Assembly (NCBI RefSeq): GCF_900141815.1 | Contig: NZ_FQYR01000002.1 | Location: forward strand, 597,091 to 661,090 | Source: Rubritalea squalenifaciens DSM 18772 | GTDB taxonomy: Bacteria > Verrucomicrobiota > Verrucomicrobiia > Verrucomicrobiales > Akkermansiaceae | Direction of reading: 5' to 3' | DNA length: 64,000 nt | Part shown: one piece after another, positions 1 through 8,159 of the stretch | Numbering within the stretch: position 1 is the stretch's first letter | Layout: the number at the start of each line of letters is the position of its first letter | The notes under the pieces: generated by a model | What the model was told of the DNA's origin: nothing | What the model saw: the letters and a program-made list of their open reading frames with translations, nothing else | The model's database searches: none | Made by a program: the position numbers and the translations under genes

Positions 1-1686
1 CAGGGAATGCATCACTCCGATCAGGCGGTGGATGTCCCTGGCATGCAGACCCACGGTAGGCTCGTCTAATACAAAGAGCGTGTTCGTCAGCGCGGCACCG
101 AGACAGGTGGTGAGGTTCACGCGCTCGATCTCGCCACCGGAGAGGGTGCGGGCAGGACGGTCGAGCGTGAGGTAGGAAAGGCCCACCTGATTCAGGTAGG
201 AAAGACGGGAAATGATTTCGCTGAGCGCGTGCTTGAGGGAATTCGAACGTTCGATGTTAGAGCTGTCGGCATCCTCCAGCGATTGCTTGGCGATCTTCTG
301 GAACCACGGCAGCAGCTCATCCAGCGGGATGTGCCAGAGATCCGGCAGGGTCTTGCCATCGATCTTGAAGCAGAGTGCCTCGGGCTTCAGGCGGGTGCCC
401 TCACAGGCGGAGCACTCGGTGTAGGCGCGGTAGCGGGAGAGGAAGACGCGCACGTGCATCTTGTAGGCCTTGGTCTCCATCCAGTCGAAGAAGCCTTTCA
501 CGCCGTACCATTGGCCGTTGCGCCAGAGATCGTCAGGGTCACCCTTCTCACCGCGCAGGATCCACTGCTGCTCGTCCTTGGTCAGGGAATGCCATGGGGT
601 CACGGCGGAGATGCCCTTGTCCCGCGCGCAGCGGATCAGGTCCGCCTTGCACTCGGCGCCGCGCTCACCCTCGAAGGGCTTGATCACCCCTTCCTTGATT
701 GAAAGCGTAGGGTCTTGGACTGCCTTTTTCAGATCGATGCCAATCACGCGGCCAAAGCCACGGCAGGTCGGGCAGGCGCCCAGTGGTGAATTGAAGGAAA
801 AGAGGGAGGAAGTAGGCGGCTGCAGGGTGAAGCCAGTCTTCGGGTTCGACCAGCCGTTGAAGAATTCCTTCGGCTTGTTGGTCTGGGTCGGGATGAGCGT
901 GGTGTGGCCCTTGCCAAAGGATAGCGAGGCCTCCAGCGCCTCGTGCAGACGGAGGCGGTTCGCCTTGCTGATCTTGATGCGGTCCTGGATGACATTGGCC
1001 ATCGCGGCAGGCCATTTCTTGTCCGGGTCCACCGGTTCATCGGTACGGATCACCTCGCCCTTCAGCCAGACGCGCAGGTAGGCCTGCTGGTGCAGGAAGT
1101 CGCAGACTTCGGCCTGGGTGGAGCCGGAGGGAATCGGGATCGGGAAGGTGACCAGCAGGTTCTCTCCCTCGTGCTTGTCAAAGGCCCAGTCGCAGATGGT
1201 GGCCGGGGTGTCCGGCTTGATCTCGTCGCCCGTCTCCGGGTCATAGGCCTTGGCCAGCAGCGGATAGATCACCTTGAGGTAGTCGTTCAGCTCGGTGAGC
1301 GTGCCCACCGTGGAGCGGGTGGTGCGGATGTTGTTCTTCTGCTCCACCGCAATCGCCGGCGGGATGTTCTCAATGCGGTCTACCACTGGCTTGTCCATGC
1401 GGTCGAGGAACTGCCGCACATAGGGAGAAAAGGTTTCCACGTAGCGGCGCTGCCCCTCGGCATAGAGCGTGTGAAAGGCCAGCGAGGATTTGCCGGAGCC
1501 GGAAGGTCCCGTGATGACGGTGAGCTTGCCCGCCGGGATGTCCAGGTCCAGATTCTTCAGGTTGTGCTGCTTCGCCCCAAAGATGCGGATCGCATCCTCC
1601 GTATTGGTCTTCCGGGACTTAGTCTTGGCTACCTTCTTCGCCGTCTTCTTGGCAGCCTTCTTTGCTGTGGTTTTCTTCGCAGGCAC
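1..1686 (-). CDS. uvrA: UvrA excinuclease ABC subunit A, 3' end outside window
   Basis: DNA damage-recognition ATPase of nucleotide excision repair, acting with UvrB and UvrC. The window holds the first 562 codons. Visible are a Walker A (GPSGSGKSS, about residues 60-68), the RSTVGT segment typical of UvrA, a CPTC half-site followed later by CSACEGTRL (zinc module), the ABC signature LSGGE near residue 512 and Walker B LFVLDEPTVGLH. The GTG at 1686 is chosen because an in-frame TAA lies four codons upstream and no ATG is available. Odd points: the first 25 residues are a Lys/Ala-rich tail (AKKAAKKTAKK) not found in standard UvrA, and the CxxC pair usually placed about 20 residues before CPTC is absent, so the zinc site is incomplete or rearranged. 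It could be one half of the long tandem UvrA form; that cannot be decided from this window. Confidence 0.93.
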   Translation of the reverse strand, partial: MPAKKTTAKKAAKKTAKKVAKTKSRKTNTEDAIRIFGAKQHNLKNLDLDIPAGKLTVITGPSGSGKSSLAFHTLYAEGQRRYVETFSPYVRQFLDRMDKPVVDRIENIPPAIAVEQKNNIRTTRSTVGTLTELNDYLKVIYPLLAKAYDPETGDEIKPDTPATICDWAFDKHEGENLLVTFPIPIPSGSTQAEVCDFLHQQAYLRVWLKGEVIRTDEPVDPDKKWPAAMANVIQDRIKISKANRLRLHEALEASLSFGKGHTTLIPTQTNKPKEFFNGWSNPKTGFTLQPPTSSLFSFNSPLGACPTCRGFGRVIGIDLKKAVQDPTLSIKEGVIKPFEGERGAECKADLIRCARDKGISAVTPWHSLTKDEQQWILRGEKGDPDDLWRNGQWYGVKGFFDWMETKAYKMHVRVFLSRYRAYTECSACEGTRLKPEALCFKIDGKTLPDLWHIPLDELLPWFQKIAKQSLEDADSSNIERSNSLKHALSEIISRLSYLNQVGLSYLTLDRPARTLSGGEIERVNLTTCLGAALTNTLFVLDEPTVGLHARDIHRLIGVMHSL

Positions 1687-1827
1687 GCCCAGAGCTTAGC
1701 GCGGAAATGATGGGTGGCAAGTGGTGGGTTGTGTCTGGATTTTAGACTTCGAGGTATTACGGCTGTTTTACTGGATTGAAAAGAGGTGGTGCTGTATTAG
1801 CAATGTATCTAGTTAGATAAAAAGCTC

Positions 1828-3051
1828 ATGTTTCTTTTTAAGTACCAAAGCCCATCAAATTTGTCATTTAGCGCGTTAAAGAGAGGTGAAATTTATTTTG
1901 CTTCAGTTGGGGAATTGAACGACTCAAATGAATGCCGTCCGAATTTTATATACAAGGCTTCTCTGGAAATTTGGCAGCGTTTCGCGCATTTCATCTTGTT
2001 TGAAATTGCAATCGCGGGTGAGCATGTGTTGTTTGGGGGAAACAGAGAGAAGTTTGAACAGTTTGTTGATTTGTATGATGAAATTGGTGCGGAAGTAAAG
2101 AAGTCGGCAGGGCTTCGTGAGTTGTCAGAAGATAACCTAATAGGGTTATTCATAAAGGTTATGCTTGGGAATGTGGCAGGTTCCTATCCAGAAAATCAGT
2201 TGAGATATTTGGAGGAGCTCTCGTTTGCTGTACTAAAGGAAAAGCTTCCAGATATAAATGATGTCGACAGATATATTGCTGCTTTTTCAACAGATGTCAC
2301 GAACCCAACAATGTGGGGTCATTATGGAGCAGCTGATCAAGGTTTCGCAATCGTATATGAAGTTGATGGCAATAAGTTAAGTGTGAGTTCATCCTTAGAG
2401 ATACTGTATGGGTCACGACCTTCCGAAGAAGAAGGTGTGAGTTTGATTGGGGCATGGACTGATAAAGATCTAGAATTAGAACCTGTTACTTATAAAAAAA
2501 GCCCTCCTAAGGTGAATGGATTTCACTATCTAGTACATAAATTTCACTATTCGGAAGCAGAATATCACTATGATGTTCCCGAATTAATAATGGGGGATGC
2601 TCCTTTGAAAGATGATCACTTAGTTGGTTTGGTGAAGTATTCTGATTGGCGTTATGAGAGAGAGGTGCGTGCAATATTGCCAAAATATGGGAAAAGGAAT
2701 TTTCCGCCTGATCTTCGATCGCTCAAAGTTTCACCGAAGCATGTTAAAGGAATAGTTCTCGGAAGTAAAATATCGAATGCCGATGCTCAGAGGGTATTTT
2801 TCTGCTGCTATATGTTAGTAAGCGAATATGCAAAAAATGCTGGTGAAGAATATGATTTGGAAAGTTTTTCTTTTTTTCAGGCCAAAGCTCATCAGTTTGA
2901 ATTTAAAATGACTATAAAGCCCCTGGGAGTGCTCAAGAAAAGTTACATGGGTTCTCTTCCGTTTAAGCCTTTATGTGAATTAGAGATACCGCACCAAAAA
3001 TTGCTACAGGACAAAGCAGCTATTTTAGGGAATGGCAATGTAGTTACCTAA
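1828..3051 (+). CDS. DUF2971 domain protein
   Basis: A 407-residue protein recognised as DUF2971 by its order of motifs: an N-terminal 'LKRGEIYFASVGELND' type segment (residues 17-33), a central 'AFSTDVTNPTMWGHYG' followed by 'GFAIVYE' (about 155-180) and a late 'YEREVRAI' (about 275). The biochemical role of DUF2971 is unknown; members are scattered and often found in accessory or defence-rich regions. No signal peptide, so probably cytoplasmic. The gene is clearly more AT-rich than uvrA upstream and the housekeeping genes downstream, which suggests acquisition by transfer. It stands alone, with no convincing partner next to it. Confidence 0.8.
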   Translation: MFLFKYQSPSNLSFSALKRGEIYFASVGELNDSNECRPNFIYKASLEIWQRFAHFILFEIAIAGEHVLFGGNREKFEQFVDLYDEIGAEVKKSAGLRELSEDNLIGLFIKVMLGNVAGSYPENQLRYLEELSFAVLKEKLPDINDVDRYIAAFSTDVTNPTMWGHYGAADQGFAIVYEVDGNKLSVSSSLEILYGSRPSEEEGVSLIGAWTDKDLELEPVTYKKSPPKVNGFHYLVHKFHYSEAEYHYDVPELIMGDAPLKDDHLVGLVKYSDWRYEREVRAILPKYGKRNFPPDLRSLKVSPKHVKGIVLGSKISNADAQRVFFCCYMLVSEYAKNAGEEYDLESFSFFQAKAHQFEFKMTIKPLGVLKKSYMGSLPFKPLCELEIPHQKLLQDKAAILGNGNVVT

Positions 3052-3141
3052 TATCTGTGATCTCTATTATTGTGGTGGCAAAATCTAAAAAATCCTGTTC
3101 ATCCGAAAGCTTAGCGCCTAGTGCTACGTGTCATAAAACCG

Positions 3142-3504
3142 ATGAGTGATTTGAAATACCACGTGCCGACTGGCGAGATGCTAGAGATCGACGGGCAGCC
3201 CCAACTGCGCTATGTGACTAAGCTGGAAATAGCGAGTGCTGCTGCCATGCAGGAGCAGATCGCCACCATCCTGGATGCCCATGTAGAGAGCTGGTCGAGC
3301 ACGGAGTTCTCCGGTGGCATTTACCTGGCTTGCTGGAATGACCAGATGAGCCGCGAGCAGATGGAGCAAGTAGGTGCTGACCTGATCAGCGTCCTGACCG
3401 AGCTGCAAGGCGTGATCGATGAAAACAGCCTCACCTCAGCCAACGGCCAGCGTCTCACCCTTGGGGCCTCCCTGAGCCGCACCGAGAGCGAAGCGAGTGC
3501 GTAA
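3142..3504 (+). CDS. Hypothetical protein, 120 aa
   Basis: Family not recognised. The ATG at 3142 (MSDLKYHVPTG) is preferred over the in-frame GTG at 3121. The protein is soluble with no signal peptide, mixed alpha/beta by composition, and ends in a Ser/Glu-rich tail. Its base composition matches the core genome rather than the AT-rich gene upstream. It ends about 80 bases before the yefM-yoeB pair and shows no link to it. Confidence 0.6.
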   Translation: MSDLKYHVPTGEMLEIDGQPQLRYVTKLEIASAAAMQEQIATILDAHVESWSSTEFSGGIYLACWNDQMSREQMEQVGADLISVLTELQGVIDENSLTSANGQRLTLGASLSRTESEASA

Positions 3505-3523
3505 GTCGTTTGAGGTCTTACGT

Positions 3524-3586
3524 TTGACATGTTAAGCGCTTGGTGAATTTAGTCGACAGATTTCCATTGTACGTTATCCTGTACGT
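3524..3586 (+). promoter_or_regulatory. Promoter and YefM-type operator upstream of yefM
   Basis: TTGACA at 3524-3529 is a perfect -35 match; the -10 around 3546-3552 is weak. TGTACGT occurs twice, at 3569-3575 and 3580-3586, 11 bp apart (one helical turn) and ending right at the yefM ATG. In E. coli, YefM and YefM-YoeB bind TGTACA-type repeats over their own promoter, so these are the likely autoregulatory sites. The second repeat overlaps the place where a Shine-Dalgarno sequence would be, and none is visible. Confidence 0.6.
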
Positions 3587-3847
3587 ATGAAGGCGATTAC
3601 CTACACATCTGCGCGAGAGAATCTTGCCGCTACGATGGACAAGGTTTGTGAAGACCATGATCCAGTGATTATTACTCGGAAGCGTAATCAGTCCGTGGTG
3701 ATGCTGTCGCTTGAAGACTACGAGTCATTGCAAGAGACTGCTTACTTGCTGCGGTCTCCAGTGAATGCAGCAAGGCTAGCAGAGTCGATTGCTGAGCTGG
3801 AGGCTGGTGGAGGCGTGATCAAGAGTTTGGATGATCTAGAGAAATGA
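3587..3847 (+). CDS. yefM: YefM/Phd family antitoxin
   Basis: An 86-residue antitoxin. The N-terminus (MKAITYTSARENLAATMDKV) and the 'PVIITRKRNQSVVMLSLEDYESLQET' type core are typical YefM: a DNA-binding and dimerisation fold followed by a C-terminal toxin-neutralising tail (residues 55-86, acidic). Expected roles are to bind and block YoeB and to repress the operon through the TGTACGT repeats just upstream. The reading frame overlaps the toxin start by 4 bases (ATGA), so the two are translationally coupled with the antitoxin first, as usual for type II systems. Confidence 0.93.
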   Translation: MKAITYTSARENLAATMDKVCEDHDPVIITRKRNQSVVMLSLEDYESLQETAYLLRSPVNAARLAESIAELEAGGGVIKSLDDLEK

Positions 3848-4104
3848 CGATTCAGTTCTCTACCAGAGCTTGGGAAGACTACCTCTATTGGCAGCAGCAT
3901 GACCGAAAGGTTTTGAAGAAAATCAATGCCTTGCTGCAGGATATTTCCCGGGATGATCCTTACCAAGGGATAGGTAAACCTGAACCCTTGAAGCATGCCT
4001 TTTCTGGCTTCTGGTCACGACGTATCACCGATGAACACAGGCTAGTCTACCGTGTTTCGGATCAAGTGATCCAAGTAGCTCAGGCTAGATATCACTATAT
4101 CTAG
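3844..4104 (+). CDS. yoeB: YoeB ribosome-dependent mRNA endoribonuclease toxin
   Basis: An 86-residue RelE-fold toxin of standard YoeB length. The family's functional residues are visible: a Glu in GKPEPLK, an Arg in WSRRITDEHRLVY and the C-terminal RYHYI containing the catalytic His-Tyr pair. YoeB cleaves mRNA in the ribosomal A site when freed from YefM. It is intact and overlaps yefM by 4 bases. An 8-bp inverted repeat lies about 35 bases after the stop. Confidence 0.94.
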   Translation: MTIQFSTRAWEDYLYWQQHDRKVLKKINALLQDISRDDPYQGIGKPEPLKHAFSGFWSRRITDEHRLVYRVSDQVIQVAQARYHYI

Positions 4105-4138
4105 TTCGGTTCGAAGCGAGTGCCTAAGAATGATCCAC

Positions 4139-4170
4139 CCAGCTCCAGCCGCGTTGGGGGCAGGAGCTGG
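4139..4170. terminator. Inverted repeat after yoeB
   Basis: Perfect 8-bp arms CCAGCTCC (4139-4146) and GGAGCTGG (4163-4170) with a 16-base loop, between the convergent yoeB and the minus-strand gene at 4201. No T-run follows on either strand, so terminator function is only possible. Confidence 0.3.
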
Positions 4171-4200
4171 CATTGGCGATGGTGACTTCTCCAATGGGCT

Positions 4201-5124
4201 TCATCGTCCCAGCAGCTGGTTGTGGACTTTGTTGTCGATGACGAAGGTGCCGCTGCCGTAGGCTTTGACCTCGCCTTTGTCGGCGACCTGGTATTCGTAG
4301 ATCTTGACTGGCTTCACGCCCGGGACGGTGGACATGAGATAGACGCGGATGCTGAGGGGCTCGGTGCCTTTGGCTCCCTCGAGCAGCTTGGTGGCGAATT
4401 GCAGGTCGTTGCGGCCGGCCTTGGCGCCGCCGATGATGACTTCGGCCTGCTTGGTGTCCTGGAAGCGGTGGTCGGAGATGCGGTTGACTTTGACCTTCAC
4501 CTCGCGGCCCGGGCAGAAGACGTAGACCTTGGCGATGTACTGGGCGCCCTTCACGGCGATAGGCATTTCCGGTGTCTTGCCGCTGGCCTTGAAGTCCTCG
4601 TGCTGGACGTAGCTGTAGTCGCCGGCCTGGAGCTTCTTGCGGATCTCTGGCAGGGCGCCGAGGTTGATGTAGTCCGCGGTGTCGTATTTCCAGCGGCCGC
4701 GCTCATTGAGGAAATGGAGCAGTAGCAGGTTGTCGGTAGGCTGGCCGCCTACGCCGAAATCCACCTTGCCGAAGTAGACGGCGGTGGCGGTGGCTCCGTT
4801 CTGGGTGACACGTAGGGCTTTCAGGTTGTCGATAGCCGGTGGTGAGGCGGGTACCTCAAAGACAGCGGAGGGGAAAGCACGCTTCTCGGAGAGGATGCGG
4901 TTCTTGATGTGGAGCTGGCGGTGAGTGGCCGTGGTCTGGGACCAAGCGCGCGGATCCTTCTTGATCATCGCATTTCGCCAGGTGCCGTAGGTGGTTTCCA
5001 GCTGTGACTGCAGCAGTTTGTTTTCCTGCGCAAGGGATTTACCTGCAAGGCTGAAGAGGCAGCAGCAGGCCGTCATGGCTATCAGTAGGGGTGAAAAAAA
5101 ACGACTTTGCATTGCAGAAAGCAT
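4201..5124 (-). CDS. Secreted hypothetical protein, 307 aa
   Basis: Has an N-terminal signal peptide (hydrophobic stretch about residues 12-31, ending near SLAQEN), so it is exported. Starts at 5124 or 5112 (second Met) are both possible. The mature part (TYGTWRNAMIKKDPRAW near the start) resembles the SnoaL/NTF2-like 'how much is done per unit' proteins often seen in Verrucomicrobia and Planctomycetes, but I cannot name a family with certainty. The C-terminal part is beta-rich. The gene is divergent from the esterase at 5257, with about 130 bases between them. Confidence 0.65.
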   Translation of the reverse strand: MLSAMQSRFFSPLLIAMTACCCLFSLAGKSLAQENKLLQSQLETTYGTWRNAMIKKDPRAWSQTTATHRQLHIKNRILSEKRAFPSAVFEVPASPPAIDNLKALRVTQNGATATAVYFGKVDFGVGGQPTDNLLLLHFLNERGRWKYDTADYINLGALPEIRKKLQAGDYSYVQHEDFKASGKTPEMPIAVKGAQYIAKVYVFCPGREVKVKVNRISDHRFQDTKQAEVIIGGAKAGRNDLQFATKLLEGAKGTEPLSIRVYLMSTVPGVKPVKIYEYQVADKGEVKAYGSGTFVIDNKVHNQLLGR

Positions 5125-5256
5125 TGCACAACCCTGTCGATCCCACGAACATCAATTTCAAGAAATTCATAGGCCAGCGGCCTGGCAGAGGACGGATTCT
5201 GCGAACTTGACGAAGATTGAACACCCACTCAGACTCTCCATTAGTCTTTGCCTCCC

Positions 5257-6111
5257 ATGCAGACCGAGCCAATCATAAAGTCGCCGATCGCTGTGATCCG
5301 CGATGTTGAACTCCTCAAAGATGGAACCCCGATGGTCTATAAGAAGACCGAGCAGGGTGAGCTTACCTTGCATTGCTTCTTTCCTCCAGGCCATGAGCAG
5401 ACAGATCACCGCACGGCCGTGGTCTTTTTCCATGGTGGCCAGTGGGATAATGAAATGACGAGCCAGTTTGCTCCGCAGGCGCTGAATTTTGTCAGTGAGG
5501 GAGCCGTGGGCATCGTCGTGGAGTACCGCGTTTCCTCCGTCCACAATACCACTCCGATGGAGGCGATCGCGGATGCGCAAACAGCCATTCTGTGGATCCG
5601 TAAAAACAACCGCTATCTGGGGGTCGACCCTGAGAAGGTGGTGGCTGGCGGAGCTGGCTCGGGAGCCCACATTGCCCTCTGTGCCGCTATGCACAAGAAG
5701 GTGGAAAATGATGGCTTCTACTCCGGCAAGCCGGATGCTCTCATCCTTTTCAGCGCGATTATCGATACCACGAACAAGGGCATCGGCATGTCCAAGTTTG
5801 CTTCCCGCAGGGAGGCTACCCGGACCTCACCCACCAAGAACGTGCGCCGCAAGCTGCCGCCGATGATCTTCTTCCACGGCGTGGCGGACCCCACGGTGCC
5901 AGTGGCGACGGTGGAGAAATTCTGCCGCAGGCTGCAGGGCAAGCGGAACATCGCCCGCTTTGTCCCCTTCAACCGGGCCACCCATTCCTTCTTTAACTTC
6001 AATGTGAACCAGCAGCATTTCGTGCAGACGCTGGAGGCGGCGAATGGATTCCTGGCTGAGCAGGGCTTTCTGGATCTGGACCCATCAGTGGGGCAGTTTG
6101 TGGACTACTAG
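5257..6111 (+). CDS. Alpha/beta hydrolase (esterase/lipase, BD-FAE-like)
   Basis: A 284-residue cytoplasmic hydrolase. The ATG at 5257 is preferred to the TTG at 5248. The HGGQW motif (oxyanion hole) near residue 60 and the order of blocks follow the hormone-sensitive-lipase/BD-FAE group. The nucleophile elbow reads A-G-S-G-A instead of the usual G-x-S-x-G. A later Asp lies in FFHGVADPTVPV and the His in RATHSFF, which completes a Ser-Asp-His triad. Substrate unknown; in this lineage such enzymes often de-acetylate polysaccharides, which is inference only. Confidence 0.85.
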   Translation: MQTEPIIKSPIAVIRDVELLKDGTPMVYKKTEQGELTLHCFFPPGHEQTDHRTAVVFFHGGQWDNEMTSQFAPQALNFVSEGAVGIVVEYRVSSVHNTTPMEAIADAQTAILWIRKNNRYLGVDPEKVVAGGAGSGAHIALCAAMHKKVENDGFYSGKPDALILFSAIIDTTNKGIGMSKFASRREATRTSPTKNVRRKLPPMIFFHGVADPTVPVATVEKFCRRLQGKRNIARFVPFNRATHSFFNFNVNQQHFVQTLEAANGFLAEQGFLDLDPSVGQFVDY

Positions 6112-6218
6112 ATTGTCTCGTATCTTTTTGCAGATTGGTGTACGGGTGGTGCAGAATCGAACAGATTTGAAGGAATCTGCTGTTTTGGGCGTATAGCCTG
6201 CTTCAACCACACTCATCT

Positions 6219-6965
6219 ATGAATATCATCAAGAATACCATACTCGCATGTGCCTTTGTACTGCCGGTCACCGTACTGGCTGAGTCACCTAAAGCTCCGG
6301 ATACCGCCGCTACGGACAAGACCATCAAGCTCTTCAATGGCAAGGACCTGAAAGGCTGGAGACCAGACGTGCCGGCTGCCGACCACAACAAAGACATCAA
6401 GCCTAGCTTCATCGTGCGTGATGGCAAGCTGGTGAGTATGGGGCGCCCACTCGGCCACCTGACTACTAACCAGGTGTATTCCGATTACCGACTTGTCGTA
6501 GAATACCGCTTCTCTGGCAAGAAGGAGGACGGCAGCATCAAGACTGGCAACTGCGGTGTGCTGGTGCATTCCTCCACGCCTCGCGCGCTCTATAAAATGT
6601 TTCCTGCCTCCATCGAGGTGCAGATGATGTCCGGCTCCGCTGGTGACTTCTGGTGCATTGAGCAAGATATCTCCGTGCCAGATATGGAGAAGCGCCGCCC
6701 GAAAGGGAAAAACCAGAAGTTCGGCGGCTCCGAAGGCGATGCCCGCAATATCAAGAACCTGACCGATGGTTCCGAAAAGACTCCAGGTGAGTGGAACACC
6801 ATGATCATCGACTGCGTGGGTGATGAGATCAAGGTCTGGGTCAATGGTGACTTCGTTAACCACGGCACCGGATGCACCGTCTCCAAAGGCCAGATCGCTC
6901 TCCAGGCGGAGGGGACCGAGGTCGAATTCCGCAAGGTGGAGCTCACACCTCTTCCTGCCAAGTAA
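6219..6965 (+). CDS. DUF1080 (3-keto-disaccharide hydrolase-like) secreted protein
   Basis: A 248-residue exported protein: signal peptide in residues 1-22 (ends VLAES), then the LamG-like beta-sandwich domain diagnosed by IKLFNGKDLKGW near residue 33, DYRLVVEYRF, GNCGVLVH and a late GEWNTMIIDCVGDEIKVWVNG. Members act on or bind sugars in the periplasm and are expanded in Verrucomicrobia and Planctomycetes. It is monocistronic, with a strong terminator 30 bases after the stop. Confidence 0.9.
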   Translation: MNIIKNTILACAFVLPVTVLAESPKAPDTAATDKTIKLFNGKDLKGWRPDVPAADHNKDIKPSFIVRDGKLVSMGRPLGHLTTNQVYSDYRLVVEYRFSGKKEDGSIKTGNCGVLVHSSTPRALYKMFPASIEVQMMSGSAGDFWCIEQDISVPDMEKRRPKGKNQKFGGSEGDARNIKNLTDGSEKTPGEWNTMIIDCVGDEIKVWVNGDFVNHGTGCTVSKGQIALQAEGTEVEFRKVELTPLPAK

Positions 6966-6994
6966 GAGCTGTTAGCTTTTTTTGAATTTTCTGA

Positions 6995-7024
6995 CCCCGC
7001 TATCTCAAGGGATGGCGGGGTTTT
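6995..7024 (+). terminator. Rho-independent terminator after DUF1080 gene
   Basis: Arms CCCCGC (6995-7000) and GCGGGG (7015-7020), extended inward by weaker ATC/GAT pairing, followed by TTTT. It lies 30 bases after the stop codon. Confidence 0.8.
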
Positions 7025-7151
7025 GATTTAGATGTCTTAAGTATCAGCTTGACAGGTAGGGGGTATTTATGCGATGGCATGTGTGGCTACTTTGTTTGCC
7101 GCCCTCCCTTAATTCGCATAACCCCTTTACTATCAAAAGAAAGACGTATTC

Positions 7152-7787
7152 ATGCCCAAAAGAAGCCTCACACCGCGCCCACTGCTAGCTATCTTGCTAT
7201 CTCTGCTCTGTACAGCGGGTCTGAGTTCTGCTGGGGCTTTCAGTACGGTAGTGATTGATGCAGGGCATGGAGGAAAGGATATCGGTGGTTCCTATGGCAA
7301 GGTGTATGAGAAACATCTGGCGCTCGATACCGCAAAGCGTGTGGACTATATGCTCAAGCGCAAAGGCTACCGCACCCGCATGACCCGTGATAGCGATCAC
7401 TTCATTACTCTGCAGAAGCGTGCCTCGATCGGCAACAGCTACCGCAACTCCATCTTCGTTTCCATCCACTACAACTACACCTACAAGCGCCATGTCAAAG
7501 GGATCGAGACTTTCTACTACAGCTCCCGCTCCAAGGCTCTCGCGCAGTACATCCAGAATGCGACCTTGCGCAAGACGGGGGCAGTCGACAGGGGGGTGAA
7601 GTTTGCCCGCTACTATGTGATCCGCCATGCGAAGAATCCGGCCGTTCTGGTCGAGGGTGGATTTGTCTCCAATTCCTCCGAATGCCGTGACTGCAAGCGT
7701 GGCAACTATCGTCAGGATATTGCAGAGGGAATCGTCGAGGGCATCGTGCGCTACCAGTCCGCCCGCCGATCCGGCCGTGTGCGCTGA
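7152..7787 (+). CDS. N-acetylmuramoyl-L-alanine amidase (Amidase_3)
   Basis: Zinc amidase that cuts the bond between MurNAc and L-Ala in peptidoglycan. A signal peptide (residues 1-27) is followed by one Amidase_3 domain: VIDAGHGG (first zinc His), the zinc Glu in KVYEKHLALD, SIHYN (second His) and catalytic VEGGFVSN. The 211-residue length equals the bare catalytic domain, with no AMIN or SPOR module, so localisation must come from other factors. Likely role in cell separation or wall turnover. Confidence 0.93.
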   Translation: MPKRSLTPRPLLAILLSLLCTAGLSSAGAFSTVVIDAGHGGKDIGGSYGKVYEKHLALDTAKRVDYMLKRKGYRTRMTRDSDHFITLQKRASIGNSYRNSIFVSIHYNYTYKRHVKGIETFYYSSRSKALAQYIQNATLRKTGAVDRGVKFARYYVIRHAKNPAVLVEGGFVSNSSECRDCKRGNYRQDIAEGIVEGIVRYQSARRSGRVR

Positions 7788-7830
7788 GCTTCCTTGGAAT
7801 ATTTCCAGGCCTTATCCCTCATAGAGATGT

Positions 7831-7959
7831 ATGGAGGAAAAGCCCGGACAGACAATGCGCTGGTTTAGCAAGATCGAGGTCTGGCTCATGCTTGGCGTGA
7901 TCGTCTATCTAGTGGTCCGATTACTAGCCCAGGATCCTCAGTCTGGGGCGCCTACCTGA
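7831..7959 (+). CDS. Small single-pass membrane protein, 42 aa
   Basis: ATG at 7831 and TGA at 7957-7959 give a 42-residue frame: a charged N-terminus (MEEKPGQTMRWFSKIE), a hydrophobic helix (about residues 18-33, VWLMLGVIVYLVVRLL) and a short polar tail. The layout is that of a real small membrane protein, but the ribosome-binding site is weak and no family is recognised. It lies 44 bases after the amidase gene on the same strand and may be co-transcribed with it. Confidence 0.4.
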   Translation: MEEKPGQTMRWFSKIEVWLMLGVIVYLVVRLLAQDPQSGAPT

Positions 7960-8159
7960 CTCTTTGATTCTTGTCGAGTTCCGGTCGGGGACTCTGAATT
8001 AGAACAATAAGTGACTATCTTAGAGATGATGGTTCATTAGAGCTGGCATTTTTTGTTCATCAGAAGAGCCAGATGCAATTGCATGCAATCTGTGCAATAA
8101 TCTTGATAAATTTACTTACAAATTACGTACTTCCTCGCACACGCACGCACACCTTGCTC

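Noticed and set aside
4100..4140. tRNA-like GGTTCGAA segment after yoeB
   Set aside because: Only the T-loop-like word is present; no acceptor, D or anticodon stem could be built around it.
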